From positions 62,001-126,000 of the forward strand of contig JAOPYI010000074.1 of NCBI GenBank assembly GCA_025964675.1: DNA of 64,000 bases, written 5' to 3'. A program made the position numbers and the translations under genes. Shown here piece after piece: positions 25,853 to 38,238 of the stretch (position 1 is the stretch's first letter; each line of letters starts with the position of its first letter). This DNA is from Sphaerisporangium sp. (GTDB taxonomy: Bacteria; Actinomycetota; Actinomycetes; Streptosporangiales; Streptosporangiaceae). The notes under the pieces are model-generated. The model ran no database searches. It was not told the origin of the DNA and was given only the letters and a program-made list of their open reading frames with translations.

Positions 25853-26744
25853 CTTCGCTCTCTCGGATCTCGGCGTCCGGCGGGCTGTCCGGGCTCTCAT
25901 GGCTCTGGTCGGCCGGAGAGCCCTCGTCGTAGTCGTCGGCCACCGCGATGTCTCCGTCGTCGGAACCGGTCCAGGTCACGTGCAGATCCCCGAGCGGCTC
26001 TATCTGCTCGAAGGAGACCGCGGCCTCCCGGAACAGCTCCAGGACGGCGAGGAAGCGTGCGATGACCTCGAAGGTGCCCGCGCAGTCGGCGGTCAGGGCC
26101 CGGAACGTCGCCCTGCGCATGCGCCGGAGCCGTGCCACAAGGATAGCCGCTTGCTCGCGGACGTTGGCGACCGGCTGGTAGATGTGGGCGGTGGAGACCG
26201 ACGGCGGCAGCTTGGGCGTGAAGACCCGGGCGGCGATCCTGGCGAGGCGATCAGGGCCGACGCCGAGCACCAGCTCGGGCAGCAGCCCGGCGAACCTCGG
26301 CTCCATCGGGACCACCCGGGGGAAGCGCAGCGCCTCCTCCGCCATCCGCCCGGCGAAGAACTTCGCCACCTCCTTGTACGCGCGGTACTGCAGGAGGCGG
26401 GCGAAGAGAAGGTCGCGGGCCTCCAGCAGGGCCAGGTCCTCCTCGTCCTCGACCTCGCCGGTCGGCAGGAGCCTCGCGGCCTTCAGGTCGAGCAGGGTGG
26501 CGGCGACGAGCAGGAAGTGACTCGCCTGGTCGAGATCCCACTCGCGACCCCGCGAGCGGATGTGGGCGATGAACTCGTCGGTCACCTGGTGCAGGGACAC
26601 CTCGGTGATGTCGAGCTTGTGCTTGGAGATGAGCCCGAGCAGCAGGTCGAACGGCCCCTCGAAGACCTCCAGGTGCACCTGGAAGGCTTCGGGCCGGGCG
26701 TGGCGGGTCGCGGGCTTCTCTGTCACCGTCGCATTGTGACGCAC
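25833..26744 (-). CDS. scpA: Segregation and condensation protein A
   Basis: This 303-residue kleisin has the diagnostic FQVHLEVFEGPFDLLLGLI and K-L-D-I-T-E-V start, LLVAATLLDLKAARLLP, and a C-terminal winged helix (F-E-V-I-A-R-F-L-A-V-L-E-L). It bridges SMC heads with ScpB in chromosome condensation. An acidic ~45-residue tail follows. GTG start; an internal GTG six codons later is possible. It follows parA by 28 nt, grouping chromosome-segregation genes. Confidence 0.94.
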   Translation of the reverse strand: MRHNATVTEKPATRHARPEAFQVHLEVFEGPFDLLLGLISKHKLDITEVSLHQVTDEFIAHIRSRGREWDLDQASHFLLVAATLLDLKAARLLPTGEVEDEEDLALLEARDLLFARLLQYRAYKEVAKFFAGRMAEEALRFPRVVPMEPRFAGLLPELVLGVGPDRLARIAARVFTPKLPPSVSTAHIYQPVANVREQAAILVARLRRMRRATFRALTADCAGTFEVIARFLAVLELFREAAVSFEQIEPLGDLHVTWTGSDDGDIAVADDYDEGSPADQSHESPDSPPDAEIRESEDAADES

Positions 26745-26772
26745 GCCCCCGTGTCACCGGGCGCGAGCGCGG

Positions 26773-27699
26773 TCAGCCGCCCAGCGACCAGCGGGCGAGA
26801 ACCTCGCGGGCCAGCTCGCGGTAGGCGGTGGCGCCCATGGAGGCGGAGTCGAACTGGGTGATCGGCTCACCTGCCAGCGTGGCGTCGGGGAACCGGACGG
26901 TGCGGTTGATCACCGTGTGGAAGACCTTGTCGCCGAAGCCCTGCATGATCGTCTGCAGGACCTCCCGCGCGTGCAGGGTGCGCGGGTCGTACATCGTGGC
27001 CAGGATGCCGTCGATCTCGAGGCTCTTGTTGAGGCGCTCCTGGACCTTGGTGATCGACTCCATCAGCAGGGCGACGCCGCGCAGCGCGAAGAACTCGCAC
27101 TCCAGTGGCACCATCACGCTGTGGGCGCAGGTCAGCGCGTTGACCGCGAGCAGGCCGAGGGACGGCTGGCAGTCGATGAGGCAGATGTCGTAGTGGGGCA
27201 GCAGCGGCTCGAGCGACCGGCCGAGGGCGTACTCCCTGGCCACCTCGTTGACGAGCCTGATCTCCGCGCCGGACAGGAAGATGTTGCTGGGCAGCAGGTC
27301 CATGCCCTCGACGCTCGTGCCGAGGAGGACGTCCTCGGCGGTGACGTCCGGCTCTTCCATGATCAGGTCGTAGACGGTGGACTCCAGGGGGCGCGGGTCG
27401 ATGCCCAGCCCCACGGCCAGGGCGCCCTGCGGGTCGAAGTCGACGAGCAGCACCCGCTGCCCGCACTCGGCGAGCGCGGCCCCGAGGTTGATCGTGGTGG
27501 TCGTCTTGCCGACGCCACCCTTCTGGTTGACCATCGCGACGACCCGCGCGGGACCGTGCGTGGTGGGCGGGATGGGATCCGGGAAGACGGGACGCGGTCG
27601 CCCTGTAGGACCCAGAATCCCTTCGTTCCTGGTGTCGCCCCAGGCACCGTCGGGGGCACCGGGAACCTCCCGGATAGAAGCGTCTGTGGTCGCAGTCAC
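26773..27699 (-). CDS. ParA/Soj-family ATPase
   Basis: This 308-residue protein has the deviant Walker A motif NQKGGVGKTTTTINLG, Walker B-like CLIDCQPSLG and LLVDFDPQGAL. No parB follows; in Actinobacteria this second ParA accompanies xerD and scpAB. A ~45-residue N-terminal extension precedes the ATPase core. GTG at 27699 has GGGAGG 8 nt upstream. Role in chromosome organisation inferred from family and neighbours. Confidence 0.9.
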   Translation of the reverse strand: MTATTDASIREVPGAPDGAWGDTRNEGILGPTGRPRPVFPDPIPPTTHGPARVVAMVNQKGGVGKTTTTINLGAALAECGQRVLLVDFDPQGALAVGLGIDPRPLESTVYDLIMEEPDVTAEDVLLGTSVEGMDLLPSNIFLSGAEIRLVNEVAREYALGRSLEPLLPHYDICLIDCQPSLGLLAVNALTCAHSVMVPLECEFFALRGVALLMESITKVQERLNKSLEIDGILATMYDPRTLHAREVLQTIMQGFGDKVFHTVINRTVRFPDATLAGEPITQFDSASMGATAYRELAREVLARWSLGG

Positions 27700-27783
27700 C
27701 AGTTGAACCTCCCTGACGGCCCCGAACCGGACCGTCCGGACGGACACTATGGGGTCGGCACGTATGCGGCAAGGCGACGCGCC

Positions 27784-28722
27784 CTAGAGCTGTGAAGTTG
27801 GATGCCTAACCCCCAAATGGGCCGCCGCATACGCCTCACGGAGCCTGTCGACGCCCGCCAGCGTGTAGACCTGGGTGGTCGCCACCGAGGCATGGCCGAG
27901 CAGTTCCTGCACAACCCTAACGTCCGCTCCTCCGTCGAGGAGGTGAGTTGCGAACGAATGGCGCAACATGTGCGGGGAGACCCCGGCGAGGCCCGCCCGC
28001 TCCGCGGCGGACTGGAGGACCTCCCAGGCGCCCTGGCGGGTGAGGCGGCCGCCCCGGGCGTTGAGGAACAACGCGGCGGTGCCGCGCCCCTGCGCGGAGA
28101 TGACGGGACGCGCCCGGGCGAGGTACGCCCCGAGGGCGTCACGGGCGAATCCTCCGAGGGGCACGACCCGCCCGCGCCCGCCTTTGCCGCGCAGCCGTAC
28201 GTGCTCCGCCTCGACGTCGTCCACGGTCAGCCCGACGGCCTCGGAGATCCGCGCGCCCGTGCCATACAGCACCTCGAGCAGCGCCCGGTTGCGGTGGGTG
28301 AGCGGCGCGTCCTTCGGGCCGGCGGCGGCGATGAGCCGCTCCACCTCGGCGACGGCGATGGCCTTGGGCAGGTGGCGCAGCCTGCTGGGCGGGTGCACCT
28401 CGTGGGCGGGATCGTGGGCGGTGACCCCCTCCCGGACCGCGAAGCGGTGCAGCCCGCGTACGGCGGAGACGGCCCTGGCGGCCGAACTGGCCACCAGGGC
28501 GGGATGGTGCTCGTCGCCTTCCCGCAGTGCGGTCAGGAACGCCAGGACGTCGGTCTCGGCCACCTCGGACAGGGAGAGGCGCCCGCGGGAGCGCAGGTGG
28601 TCGACGTACCGCCTGAGATCACGCCGGTAGGAGGCGAGGGTGTTGGCCGCAAGCCCGCGCTCCACCGCCAGGTGGGCGAGGTGACCGGCCAGCACGGCCT
28701 CGATGTCGGCGTAGGGGCTCAG
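27784..28722 (-). CDS. xerD: Tyrosine recombinase XerD
   Basis: This ~312-residue site-specific recombinase has a SAM-like N-terminal domain ([17 protein letters not shown]) and catalytic residues Arg in [10 protein letters not shown][10 protein letters not shown], H in [13 protein letters not shown] and the nucleophile Tyr. With XerC it resolves chromosome dimers. No ATG, GTG or TTG lies at the right place. A perfect AGGAGG (28730-28735) sits 7 nt before a CTG at 28722, which gives an N-terminus [15 protein letters not shown] nine codons in has no usable ribosome site. Confidence 0.9.
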   Translation of the reverse strand: MSPYADIEAVLAGHLAHLAVERGLAANTLASYRRDLRRYVDHLRSRGRLSLSEVAETDVLAFLTALREGDEHHPALVASSAARAVSAVRGLHRFAVREGVTAHDPAHEVHPPSRLRHLPKAIAVAEVERLIAAAGPKDAPLTHRNRALLEVLYGTGARISEAVGLTVDDVEAEHVRLRGKGGRGRVVPLGGFARDALGAYLARARPVISAQGRGTAALFLNARGGRLTRQGAWEVLQSAAERAGLAGVSPHMLRHSFATHLLDGGADVRVVQELLGHASVATTQVYTLAGVDRLREAYAAAHLGVRHPTSQL

Positions 28723-28736
28723 GACGGAACCTCCTG

Positions 28737-31129
<2,393 letters not shown>

Positions 31130-31213
31130 TTATCAAAGGATGCTTGCGAAGTGCCCGAACATCCCCCGGGCGTCCGTTCCCAGCATCCTAACCACGAGGT
31201 AACTTTTCCGGTT

Positions 31214-31894
31214 ATGTCACCCCGTGATGCACTACGTCGGATGTTCGGCGGTCTTATCCACCGCGTCTGGGCCGCGGTCCGCACAGCCGGCGCGGTCACC
31301 CCCAAGAGTCCGGCAGGGTACCGGTTCCGCCGCCTCGGCGAAGGTGCGTGCCTGTCCTTCCCCCCGGGCGCGATCTTCGGGGAGGCGTGGATCGAGATCG
31401 GCGACCACACGCTGGTCGGCGAGCGCGTCTCCATCTCGGCGGGAATGGGCCCGGGCGTCGACCTCGGCCCGGACTCCATCGTCCGCATCGGCGTGGGCTG
31501 CTCGATCGGCCGGGGCAGCCACATCGTCGGGCACCAGTCCATCGACATCGGCGACGACGTGTTCACGGGCCCGTACGTGTACATCACCGACCAGAACCAC
31601 GTCTACGACGACCCGGAGACGCCCGTGGGCCGTCAGTGGCCGCGCAACAACCCGGTGGTCATCGGGCAGGGCTCCTGGCTGGGCACCGGCGCGATCATCC
31701 TGCCCGGCACGCGGATCGGGCGGCAATCGGTGGTCGCGGGCGGCGCCGTGGTGCGCGGCGAGTTCCCCGACCACTGCGTGATCGCCGGCGTCCCCGCGAA
31801 GGTCGTCCGGCGCTACTCTCCCGAGGCCGGCTGGCACGCTCCCACCGCCCCCGAGGAGCCGGCCACGCTCAGAGCCCTCCGCCCAGGCGCCTGA
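31214..31894 (+). CDS. Left-handed beta-helix acyltransferase
   Basis: This 226-residue protein has hexapeptide repeats (IGVGCSIGRGSHIVGHQSIDIGDDVF; IGQGSWLGTGAIILPGTRIG) and the O-acetyltransferase signature G-P-x-V-Y-I-T-D-x-N-H with catalytic His. It ends with A-G-V-P-A-K-V-V-R-R. It resembles maltose/galactoside acetyltransferases and cell-surface polysaccharide modifiers. It is divergent from pyrG; GAGG lies 15 nt before the ATG. Acceptor unknown. Confidence 0.85.
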   Translation: MSPRDALRRMFGGLIHRVWAAVRTAGAVTPKSPAGYRFRRLGEGACLSFPPGAIFGEAWIEIGDHTLVGERVSISAGMGPGVDLGPDSIVRIGVGCSIGRGSHIVGHQSIDIGDDVFTGPYVYITDQNHVYDDPETPVGRQWPRNNPVVIGQGSWLGTGAIILPGTRIGRQSVVAGGAVVRGEFPDHCVIAGVPAKVVRRYSPEAGWHAPTAPEEPATLRALRPGA

Positions 31895-31956
31895 ACCCGC
31901 CCGGCCACCGTCGAACGTGTCCCGGTGCCGGTGATCGTCGGGCTGGTCGTGCGGGG

Positions 31957-34065
31957 TCAGTGCACGCCGGCCTCGCGCATGTCGCGGAGCTCGCGTTTGA
32001 GCTCCTTGATCTCGTCGCGGAGCCGGGCCGCGACCTCGAACTGCAGGTCGGCGGCGGCCGTGTGCATCTGCTCGGTGAGCGACTGGACGAGAGACTCGAT
32101 CTGGGCCCGGGGCATCTCGCCCGCGATGGTCTTGGCGTGCTGCCCGGCCTGCCGTGCGGCGAAGCCCGGGACCGGCGCCTTGCCCCTGCTCTGCTGGCGA
32201 CCGCCACCGAGAAGCCTCTCGGTGTCGGCGTCCTCCCTGTTGAGGGAGTCGAGGATGTCGGCGATCTTCTTGCGGAGCGGCTGCGGGTCGACGCCGTTCG
32301 CCTGGTTGTAGGCGACCTGCTTAGCCCGGCGCCGGTTGGTCTCCTCGATCGCGCGCTCCATGGACGGCGTCACCCGGTCGGCGTACATGTGCACCTGGCC
32401 GGAGACGTTGCGGGCGGCGCGGCCGATCGTCTGGATCAGCGACGTGTCGCTGCGCAGGAAGCCCTCCTTGTCGGCGTCGAGGATGGCCACCAGGGACACC
32501 TCGGGCAGGTCGAGGCCCTCACGCAGCAGGTTGATGCCCACCAGAACGTCGAACTCCCCCATGCGCAGCTCGCGGAGCAGCTCGATGCGGCGCAGCGTGT
32601 CGACCTCGCTGTGGAGGTAGCGCACGCGGACGCCGAGCTCCAGGAGATAGTCGGTGAGATCCTCGGACATCTTCTTGGTCAGCGTGGTGACGAGGACCCG
32701 CTCGTCCTTGTCGGTGCGCTCGCGGATCTCGTGGACCAGATCGTCGATCTGCCCCTTGGTCGGTTTGACGACCACCTCGGGATCGACCAGGCCGGTCGGG
32801 CGGATGACCTGCTCTACGACGTCGCCCTTGCTGCGGCCCAGCTCGTACCGCCCGGGGGTCGCCGAGAGGTAGACGGTCTGCCCGATGCGGTCGAGGAACT
32901 CCTCCCACTTGAGCGGCCGGTTGTCCATCGCGGACGGCAGGCGGAAGCCGTGGTCGACCAGGGTGCGCTTGCGCGAGGCGTCGCCTTCGTACATCGCGCC
33001 GATCTGCGGCACGCTCTGGTGGGACTCGTCGAGGACCAGCAGGAAGTCCTCGGGGAAGTAGTCGAGCAGGGTGTTGGGCGCGGTGCCGGCCTCGCGGCCG
33101 TCGATGTGCCGGGAGTAGTTCTCGATGCCGGAGCAGGTGCCGACCTGGCGCATCATCTCGATGTCGTAGGTGGTGCGCATGCGCAGCCGCTGGGCCTCCA
33201 GCAGCTTGCCCTGCTTCTCCATGGTGGCCAGCGTCACCCCGAGCTCGGCCTCGATGCCGCGGATCGCCCGCTCCATGCGCTCGGGACCGGCGACGTAGTG
33301 GGAGGCGGGGAAGATGTAGAGCTCGGCGTCCTCGGTGATCACCTCGCCGGTGAGCGGGTGGAGCGTCGCGAGCTTCTCGATCTCGTCGCCGAACATCTCG
33401 ATGCGCACGGCGAGCTCTTCGTACTGCGGGATGACCTCGATCGTGTCGCCCCGCACCCGGAACGTGCCCCGGGTGAAGGACAGGTCGTTGCGGGCGTACT
33501 GCATGTCGACGAGGCGGCGCAGGAGCTGGTCGCGCTCGATCTCCTGCCCCACCTTGAGCCGGACCATGCGGTCGACGTACTCCTGCGGGGTGCCGAGGCC
33601 ATAGATGCAGGACACCGAGGCCACCACGACCGTGTCACGGCGGGTCAGCAGCGAGTTGGTCGCCGAGTGGCGCAGCCGGTCGACCTCGTCGTTGATCGAG
33701 GAGTCCTTCTCGATGTAGGTGTCGGTCTGCGGGACGTACGCCTCGGGCTGGTAGTAGTCGTAGTAGGAGACGAAGTATTCGACGGCGTTGTTGGGGAGCA
33801 TCTCGCGTAGCTCGTTGGCGAACTGCGCGGCGAGCGTCTTGTTGGGCTGCATCACCAGAGCCGGACGCTGCAACCGCTCGATGAGCCACGCCACCGTCGC
33901 GGTCTTGCCGGTGCCGGTGGCGCCCAGCAGGACGTTGTCCTTGTCTCCCGCCTTGACGCGCCGCTCAAGCTCGGCGATCGCCGTCGGCTGGTCACCGGAC
34001 GGAGTCATGTCGGTGACGACCTCGAAAGGCGCCACCCTGCGCTGCAAATCTGTTACCGGCCTCAC
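31957..34065 (-). CDS. uvrB: Excinuclease ABC subunit B
   Basis: This 702-residue DNA repair helicase has Walker [11 protein letters not shown], the beta-hairpin [17 protein letters not shown] in helicase motif II, helicase motifs through QTIGRAARN, and a C-terminal UVR domain ([14 protein letters not shown]). It loads at lesions with UvrA and directs UvrC. GTG start after GGAGAC. Monocistronic here. Confidence 0.96.
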   Translation of the reverse strand: MRPVTDLQRRVAPFEVVTDMTPSGDQPTAIAELERRVKAGDKDNVLLGATGTGKTATVAWLIERLQRPALVMQPNKTLAAQFANELREMLPNNAVEYFVSYYDYYQPEAYVPQTDTYIEKDSSINDEVDRLRHSATNSLLTRRDTVVVASVSCIYGLGTPQEYVDRMVRLKVGQEIERDQLLRRLVDMQYARNDLSFTRGTFRVRGDTIEVIPQYEELAVRIEMFGDEIEKLATLHPLTGEVITEDAELYIFPASHYVAGPERMERAIRGIEAELGVTLATMEKQGKLLEAQRLRMRTTYDIEMMRQVGTCSGIENYSRHIDGREAGTAPNTLLDYFPEDFLLVLDESHQSVPQIGAMYEGDASRKRTLVDHGFRLPSAMDNRPLKWEEFLDRIGQTVYLSATPGRYELGRSKGDVVEQVIRPTGLVDPEVVVKPTKGQIDDLVHEIRERTDKDERVLVTTLTKKMSEDLTDYLLELGVRVRYLHSEVDTLRRIELLRELRMGEFDVLVGINLLREGLDLPEVSLVAILDADKEGFLRSDTSLIQTIGRAARNVSGQVHMYADRVTPSMERAIEETNRRRAKQVAYNQANGVDPQPLRKKIADILDSLNREDADTERLLGGGRQQSRGKAPVPGFAARQAGQHAKTIAGEMPRAQIESLVQSLTEQMHTAAADLQFEVAARLRDEIKELKRELRDMREAGVH

Positions 34066-34216
34066 GTCTCCATAACCTACGCGGAGGCACCGACATTTCC
34101 GGTCCCGATGCCGGACCTGCCGCGACCCCGGGTCATATGACCCGCCACTGGCCCATCTTTGACCGTCTCGTTACCATGACGACGGGCTGACTGATCGTCG
34201 AGGCGGGGCGGGCGCC

Positions 34217-34953
34217 ATGGAGCGCATGGGGAAGTTCGTTGCTTGGGTGGGCAAGAACGCCGACGGCGTCATCGCTCTCGTGCTCGCGGTCTTCATCGCC
34301 TTCCTCGGCCTCACCGCGAGCGACCGGATTCTGGGCCAGCCCAAGAACGAGCTGATCAGCGGCGTGACGCTCCTGGTGCTCGGGCTGGTGACCGCCGCGA
34401 TCCTGCGCGACCGCTGGCGGCAGGAGCCCATGGAGGAGACGATCAGGGAGAACTTCCGCGCCACCTCAGGCGCGCTCGCCGACCTGCCCGCGCGCCTCGA
34501 TCGGCTCGCCCGCCTGGAGGTGGTCGTGGAGGGCGCCCCGGTGGCGACATCGTCACCGACCTCCACCTCGCGTCCGACCGTGCGGCCCCGCACGGGCCGG
34601 TGCTGGCGTGGACGCAGGGGCACGGTGTGGCCCGCGACGACCCGGCCCTGCGGGCGCTCAAGGCGGCCCTTGACGTACGGGCGCGGCGGGTGCTCCAGCT
34701 CTGGGCGCCGCTCCTGGCCTGGGTCATGCTGGCGCGGGGCGACATCGACGCGGTGGTGGGCTACCACGCGGAGGGTGTGGACCTCCCCGGTGGCCTGCTG
34801 ATCGCCCAGGAGGCCGGCCTGTGCGTGCGCGGGTTCGACGGACGGCGCTTCGACGGGCGTACGGACCTGCCGGCGCACCGGCCGAGCTTCGTCGCCGCGC
34901 ATCCCGAGCTGGTCGACGATCTGCTCGGTCTCGTCGCCTCCGCTACGCGGTGA
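34217..34953 (+). pseudogene. Chimeric relic: small membrane protein start joined to an inositol-monophosphatase-like end
   Basis: The first ~105 codons (34217-~34535) form a membrane-anchored N-terminus with two hydrophobic segments and a RDRWRQEP stop-transfer region. After a change of frame near 34540, the rest (to 34953) reads as the C-terminal third of an inositol-monophosphatase family protein: R-R-V-L-Q-L-W-A-P, GDIDAVVGYHAEGVDLPGG, LIAQEAGL, LPAHRPSFVAAHPEL. The metal-binding N-terminal motifs are absent. This looks like two broken genes fused by deletion. Confidence 0.6.
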
Positions 34954-36133
34954 GCAGCAGGGCGCCGACCGTGGCGGCAATGCCGGTGACGGCCAGGCAG
35001 ACCCCGGTGAGCACGAACTTCCACAGCGGCACCTCCACCGCGCGGCGGCGGCACCACTCGAACCACAGCAGCGTGGCCAGTGACGCCCACGGCGTGATCA
35101 CCGGGCCGACGTTGGTGCCGATGAGCAGCGAGAGCAGCTGGTCGTGGTTTCCCGGCGGGATCACCCGCTCTCCGGCGTAGTAGGCGGGCAGGTTGTTGAC
35201 GATGTTGGACAGCCCCGCCCCGGCGGCGGCCGCACGGTAGTCGCCGGCGACGTCGCCCGCGCCGCCGACGAGCGAGCGCATGAGGTCGTCCAGCCCGTAT
35301 CTGCTGAGCGTGGGCACCACGAGGAACAGCCCGGTGACGAAGACCAGGAGCTGCCAGGGGAACAGCCCCCACGTCAGCTTCGAGCGGTCGCGCCAGGCGA
35401 AGGCGGCGACCACCAGTACGGCCGCCACCGCCGCCGCGACGCCGATCTGGACCCCGGCGAGGATGGCGACGATGAACATCAGGCAGGCGGCGCCCGCGAC
35501 CGTGAAGAGCACCGGGTCGCCCATCGGCGCCTGCGCGGGCGGCTCGTACCTGTCCTCGCCTCGCTCCCCGCGGCGCCAGAAGAAGATCCACAGGAAGACC
35601 ATGGTGACCGCGATGGAGGCGGCCTGCGGCGCCCACATGCGGCCGGCGAAATCGCGCGTGGACAGCCCGACGCGTCCCATGGCCAGCAGGTTCGTCAGGT
35701 TGGAGACAGGCAGGAGCAGGCTGGCGGTGTTGGCGAGCCAGATCGTGGTCATGGCCAGGGGCAGTGGAGCGATGCGCGCTCGGGGCGCGAGGGCCAGCAT
35801 GACCGGCGTCAGCAGCACCGCGGTCGTATCCAAGTTCAGAAATATCGTGACAAATGATGCGAAAGCCGTACAAAGCAGGAACAGGGCGGCGTAGTTCCCG
35901 CGCCCGATGATCGCCAACCGGCTGGCGAGGACGTCGAAGACGTTCGCCTCCTTGGTCAGCTCGGCCAGCACGATGACCGCCGCCAGGAACAGCAGCAAAG
36001 GCCCGATCCGCATGACGTTGGCGGCGGCCTCACTCACAGGGAGCAACCCCGTCGCCACGCAGGCCAGGCCCACGACCAGCACCCCGATCCGGACCCACTC
36101 AAGGACCGTCAGCCGCCGTGTCACGTATGCCAT
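34943..36133 (-). CDS. SLC13/ArsB-NhaD-type permease
   Basis: This is a 396-residue polytopic membrane protein (~10-11 helices) of the ion-transporter superfamily. The substrate-binding hairpins are visible as NLDTTAVLLTPVML in the first half and LSNIVNNLPAYYAG with GTNVGPVITPWASL in the second. The closest families carry arsenite or dicarboxylates; no arsR or arsC lies nearby. Start at MAYVTRRL; a TTG eight codons upstream is possible. Its end overlaps the pseudogene convergently by 11 nt. Confidence 0.85.
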   Translation of the reverse strand: MAYVTRRLTVLEWVRIGVLVVGLACVATGLLPVSEAAANVMRIGPLLLFLAAVIVLAELTKEANVFDVLASRLAIIGRGNYAALFLLCTAFASFVTIFLNLDTTAVLLTPVMLALAPRARIAPLPLAMTTIWLANTASLLLPVSNLTNLLAMGRVGLSTRDFAGRMWAPQAASIAVTMVFLWIFFWRRGERGEDRYEPPAQAPMGDPVLFTVAGAACLMFIVAILAGVQIGVAAAVAAVLVVAAFAWRDRSKLTWGLFPWQLLVFVTGLFLVVPTLSRYGLDDLMRSLVGGAGDVAGDYRAAAAGAGLSNIVNNLPAYYAGERVIPPGNHDQLLSLLIGTNVGPVITPWASLATLLWFEWCRRRAVEVPLWKFVLTGVCLAVTGIAATVGALLLTA

Positions 36134-36226
36134 GATCGCACACCCGCAAAAGATCAAAATTCCCGAAACCCCGGCCCCCAGGGGAGATAATGACGCCGGT
36201 GAACCGGTACGGCGTGGGGAGTCCGC

Positions 36227-36949
36227 ATGGATGGTCGGAACGGCACGCGGATCGAGATCTTCGTCAGCTACCGGAATCGTCCGCAGTGCTCCGGCCTTCA
36301 GGCCGGGAAGCGGACTCGCCCGCGTACGACCGGCGCTCCGTACACGGCACGTTCCCTCCCGCGACCAGCGTCGAACAGGCCATACGCGACCCCCTGGAGG
36401 CCCCGCCGGACACGAGCGGGGAGCGGGAACGGCCGGCGGGCCCCGCGAGCCTGCTGCTCGACCGGATCGCCGAGGTGTGCGAGACGCGCAGCGACCGAGC
36501 CAAGATCCGCAAGATGCCGGGCGAGCCGCCCCACCTGCTGGTCACCCTCGCCGAGGACGGCTTCGTCCGCCAGCAGCTCATCAGGGCCCACGCGCTCCAC
36601 GACCTGCGCGGGCACACCGGCCTCGGGGCGCCATCTCCACACGCTCGTCGGGCACACCCGCCGGGTCTGGTCGGTGGCGTTCAGCCCCTCGGGCGACCTT
36701 CTGGCCAGCGCCGGGGACGACGGCGTGGTCCTCCTCTGGGACCTGACCGGTGAGGTCCCTGTCCAGCGGGCCACGCTCCTCGGAATGCCGCAGGGCCGGG
36801 CGGCGCTCAGCCCCGACGGGCGGTACAAGATGGAGGGCGAGGTCGCCGGCCAGTTCTGGTACGTCATCGGCATGTGCAGGTTCGAACCGGGAGAGCTGGA
36901 CCCCTACCTCCCGGGCGTACGCCAGATAGCCCTCGACGCGGAGTTCTGA
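36227..36949 (+). pseudogene. Broken TIR-WD40 type protein
   Basis: Three pieces in alternating frames belong to one former gene. It begins MDGRNGTRIEIFVSYRN, the first strand of a TIR domain. A middle piece in another frame (~36360-36600) reads LLDRIAEVCETRSDRAKIRK and LLVTLAEDGFVRQQLI. The end returns to the first frame with a WD40 repeat (HLHTLVGHTRRVWSVAFSPS, S-A-G-D-D-G-V-V-L-L-W-D) and an FWYVIGMCRFEPGELDPYLP tail. An IS605-like hairpin at 36291-36306 lies where the TIR domain breaks off. TIR/WD40 proteins are often antiphage or signalling effectors; this one is dead. Confidence 0.6.
36286..36318. repeat. IS605-type end hairpin inside the TIR-WD40 relic
   Basis: CCGGCC-TTCA-GGCCGG with flanking CAGTGCT and GAAGCGGA resembles the solo element end at 13170-13222 (both have a CCTTCAGG apex). 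It interrupts the TIR reading frame after ~15 codons. No transposase is present. Confidence 0.35.
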
Positions 36950-37070
36950 CCGGCCACCCGGTCGGCCGCCGCACGACGGCGCCACCCCCACCGCGCCGTT
37001 GGCGCTGGGACGCCCTGTGGTGGGCTGTGAGCCGTTTTGGGCCCTACTTGTGCCTCCCGGGGTGGCCCGG

Positions 37071-37679
37071 TCAGTCACGGGTGGCGTCACGGCGTCTCTG
37101 GAGCTCCGCCCAGACGTCGGCGACGCGTGCGTCCAAGTCGTCGAGGGGGCCCTCGTTGGGAATGACCATGTCGGCGATCTTCAGCCGGTCCTCGCGGGTC
37201 GCCTGAGCCTTGATGCGGGCAAGAGCGTCCTGCTCGGCCATCCCCCGCAGCTCGACGAGCCGGGCGAGACGCACCTCGTCGGAGGCGTCGACCACGATCA
37301 CCACGTCGTACATGGGAGCCAGGTCGTTCTCCGCGAGCAACGGCACGTCGTACACCACGACGGCGCCGGCGGCGGCGGCGCGCTGCAGCTCGGCGACCCG
37401 CTCCCCCACTTTCGGATGCACGATGGCGTTGAGCCGCGCGAGCTTCCCTGCGTCGGCGAACACGATCTGCCCGAGCTTCTCGCGGTTCAGGGAGCCGTCC
37501 TCCCGGAGGACGCCCTCGCCGAAGGTGTCGACGATGAGGGCGAGACCGCTCGTACCTGGCTCGACCACCTCACGCGCGATCTTGTCGGCGTCGATGACCA
37601 CCGCGCCGTGGTCGGCCAGGCGCCGGGAGACCTCGCTCTTGCCCGACCCGATGCCGCCCGTCAGCCCGATCTTCAGCAT
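37071..37679 (-). CDS. coaE: Dephospho-CoA kinase
   Basis: This 202-residue P-loop kinase performs the last step of CoA synthesis. It shows [38 protein letters not shown] and the lid [12 protein letters not shown]. Start at MLKIGLTGG, the conserved family start. Position between rpsA and uvrB is standard for Actinobacteria. Confidence 0.94.
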   Translation of the reverse strand: MLKIGLTGGIGSGKSEVSRRLADHGAVVIDADKIAREVVEPGTSGLALIVDTFGEGVLREDGSLNREKLGQIVFADAGKLARLNAIVHPKVGERVAELQRAAAAGAVVVYDVPLLAENDLAPMYDVVIVVDASDEVRLARLVELRGMAEQDALARIKAQATREDRLKIADMVIPNEGPLDDLDARVADVWAELQRRRDATRD

Positions 37680-37699
37680 GCTCGGAAGGGTAGCCAACG

Positions 37700-38158
37700 C
37701 TATGCGGGCTTGCGCATGTGGACCAGCGTCAGGTGGTCGTGGACGCGCTCGCGCCGCGTCTCGCGGTAGCCCAGGCGGCGGTACAGCCGGAGGTTCCCCT
37801 CCGAGAGGTGGCCGGTGAACAGGTCGTAGGCGTCGACCATAGGGCTGAGCTCCCCCTCGATCGCCTTGAGCAGCGCGGTGCCGATCCCTCGGCCCTGATG
37901 GTCGGGGGCGACCACGAGCCGGCCGACGATGCCGGCGCGGTCGGCCAGCTGCCCGCGCACCGCGCCGACGATCCGGTCACCGGCGAGAGCCTTCAGGACC
38001 GTCGCGGTCTCGATGGTCGCGCGCATCCGCTGCAGTGACTCCACCAGGGGGGCGATGAACGGGTCTCCGTAAAGCTGTGCCTCGGCGACGTAGGCCGCCC
38101 GCTGGAGGGTCAGGATCTCCCCGGCGTCCTCGGGCAGCGCCCGCTCGATCCGCGTCAC
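37700..38158 (-). CDS. GNAT-family N-acetyltransferase
   Basis: This 152-residue protein has the acetyl-CoA motif [16 protein letters not shown], an N-terminal [17 protein letters not shown] helix region and [15 protein letters not shown] near the end. It lies between rpsA and coaE, 20 nt before coaE, and may be cotranscribed with it. GTG start. Substrate unknown. Confidence 0.87.
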   Translation of the reverse strand: MTRIERALPEDAGEILTLQRAAYVAEAQLYGDPFIAPLVESLQRMRATIETATVLKALAGDRIVGAVRGQLADRAGIVGRLVVAPDHQGRGIGTALLKAIEGELSPMVDAYDLFTGHLSEGNLRLYRRLGYRETRRERVHDHLTLVHMRKPA

Positions 38159-38189
38159 CCGCCCACCTTAGGGGGGCGGAGAACGCGAA

Positions 38190-38215
38190 GAGGACCCCAC
38201 CGAAGTGGGGCCCTC
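38190..38215 (-). terminator. rpsA terminator
   Basis: In the rpsA transcript this reads as an 11 bp stem (GAGGGCCCCAC pairing with GUGGGGUCCUC, one G-U) capped by a UUCG tetraloop, 23 nt after the rpsA stop. Confidence 0.85.
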
Positions 38216-38238
38216 TCCGTGAACGGAACTTCAGAGCG

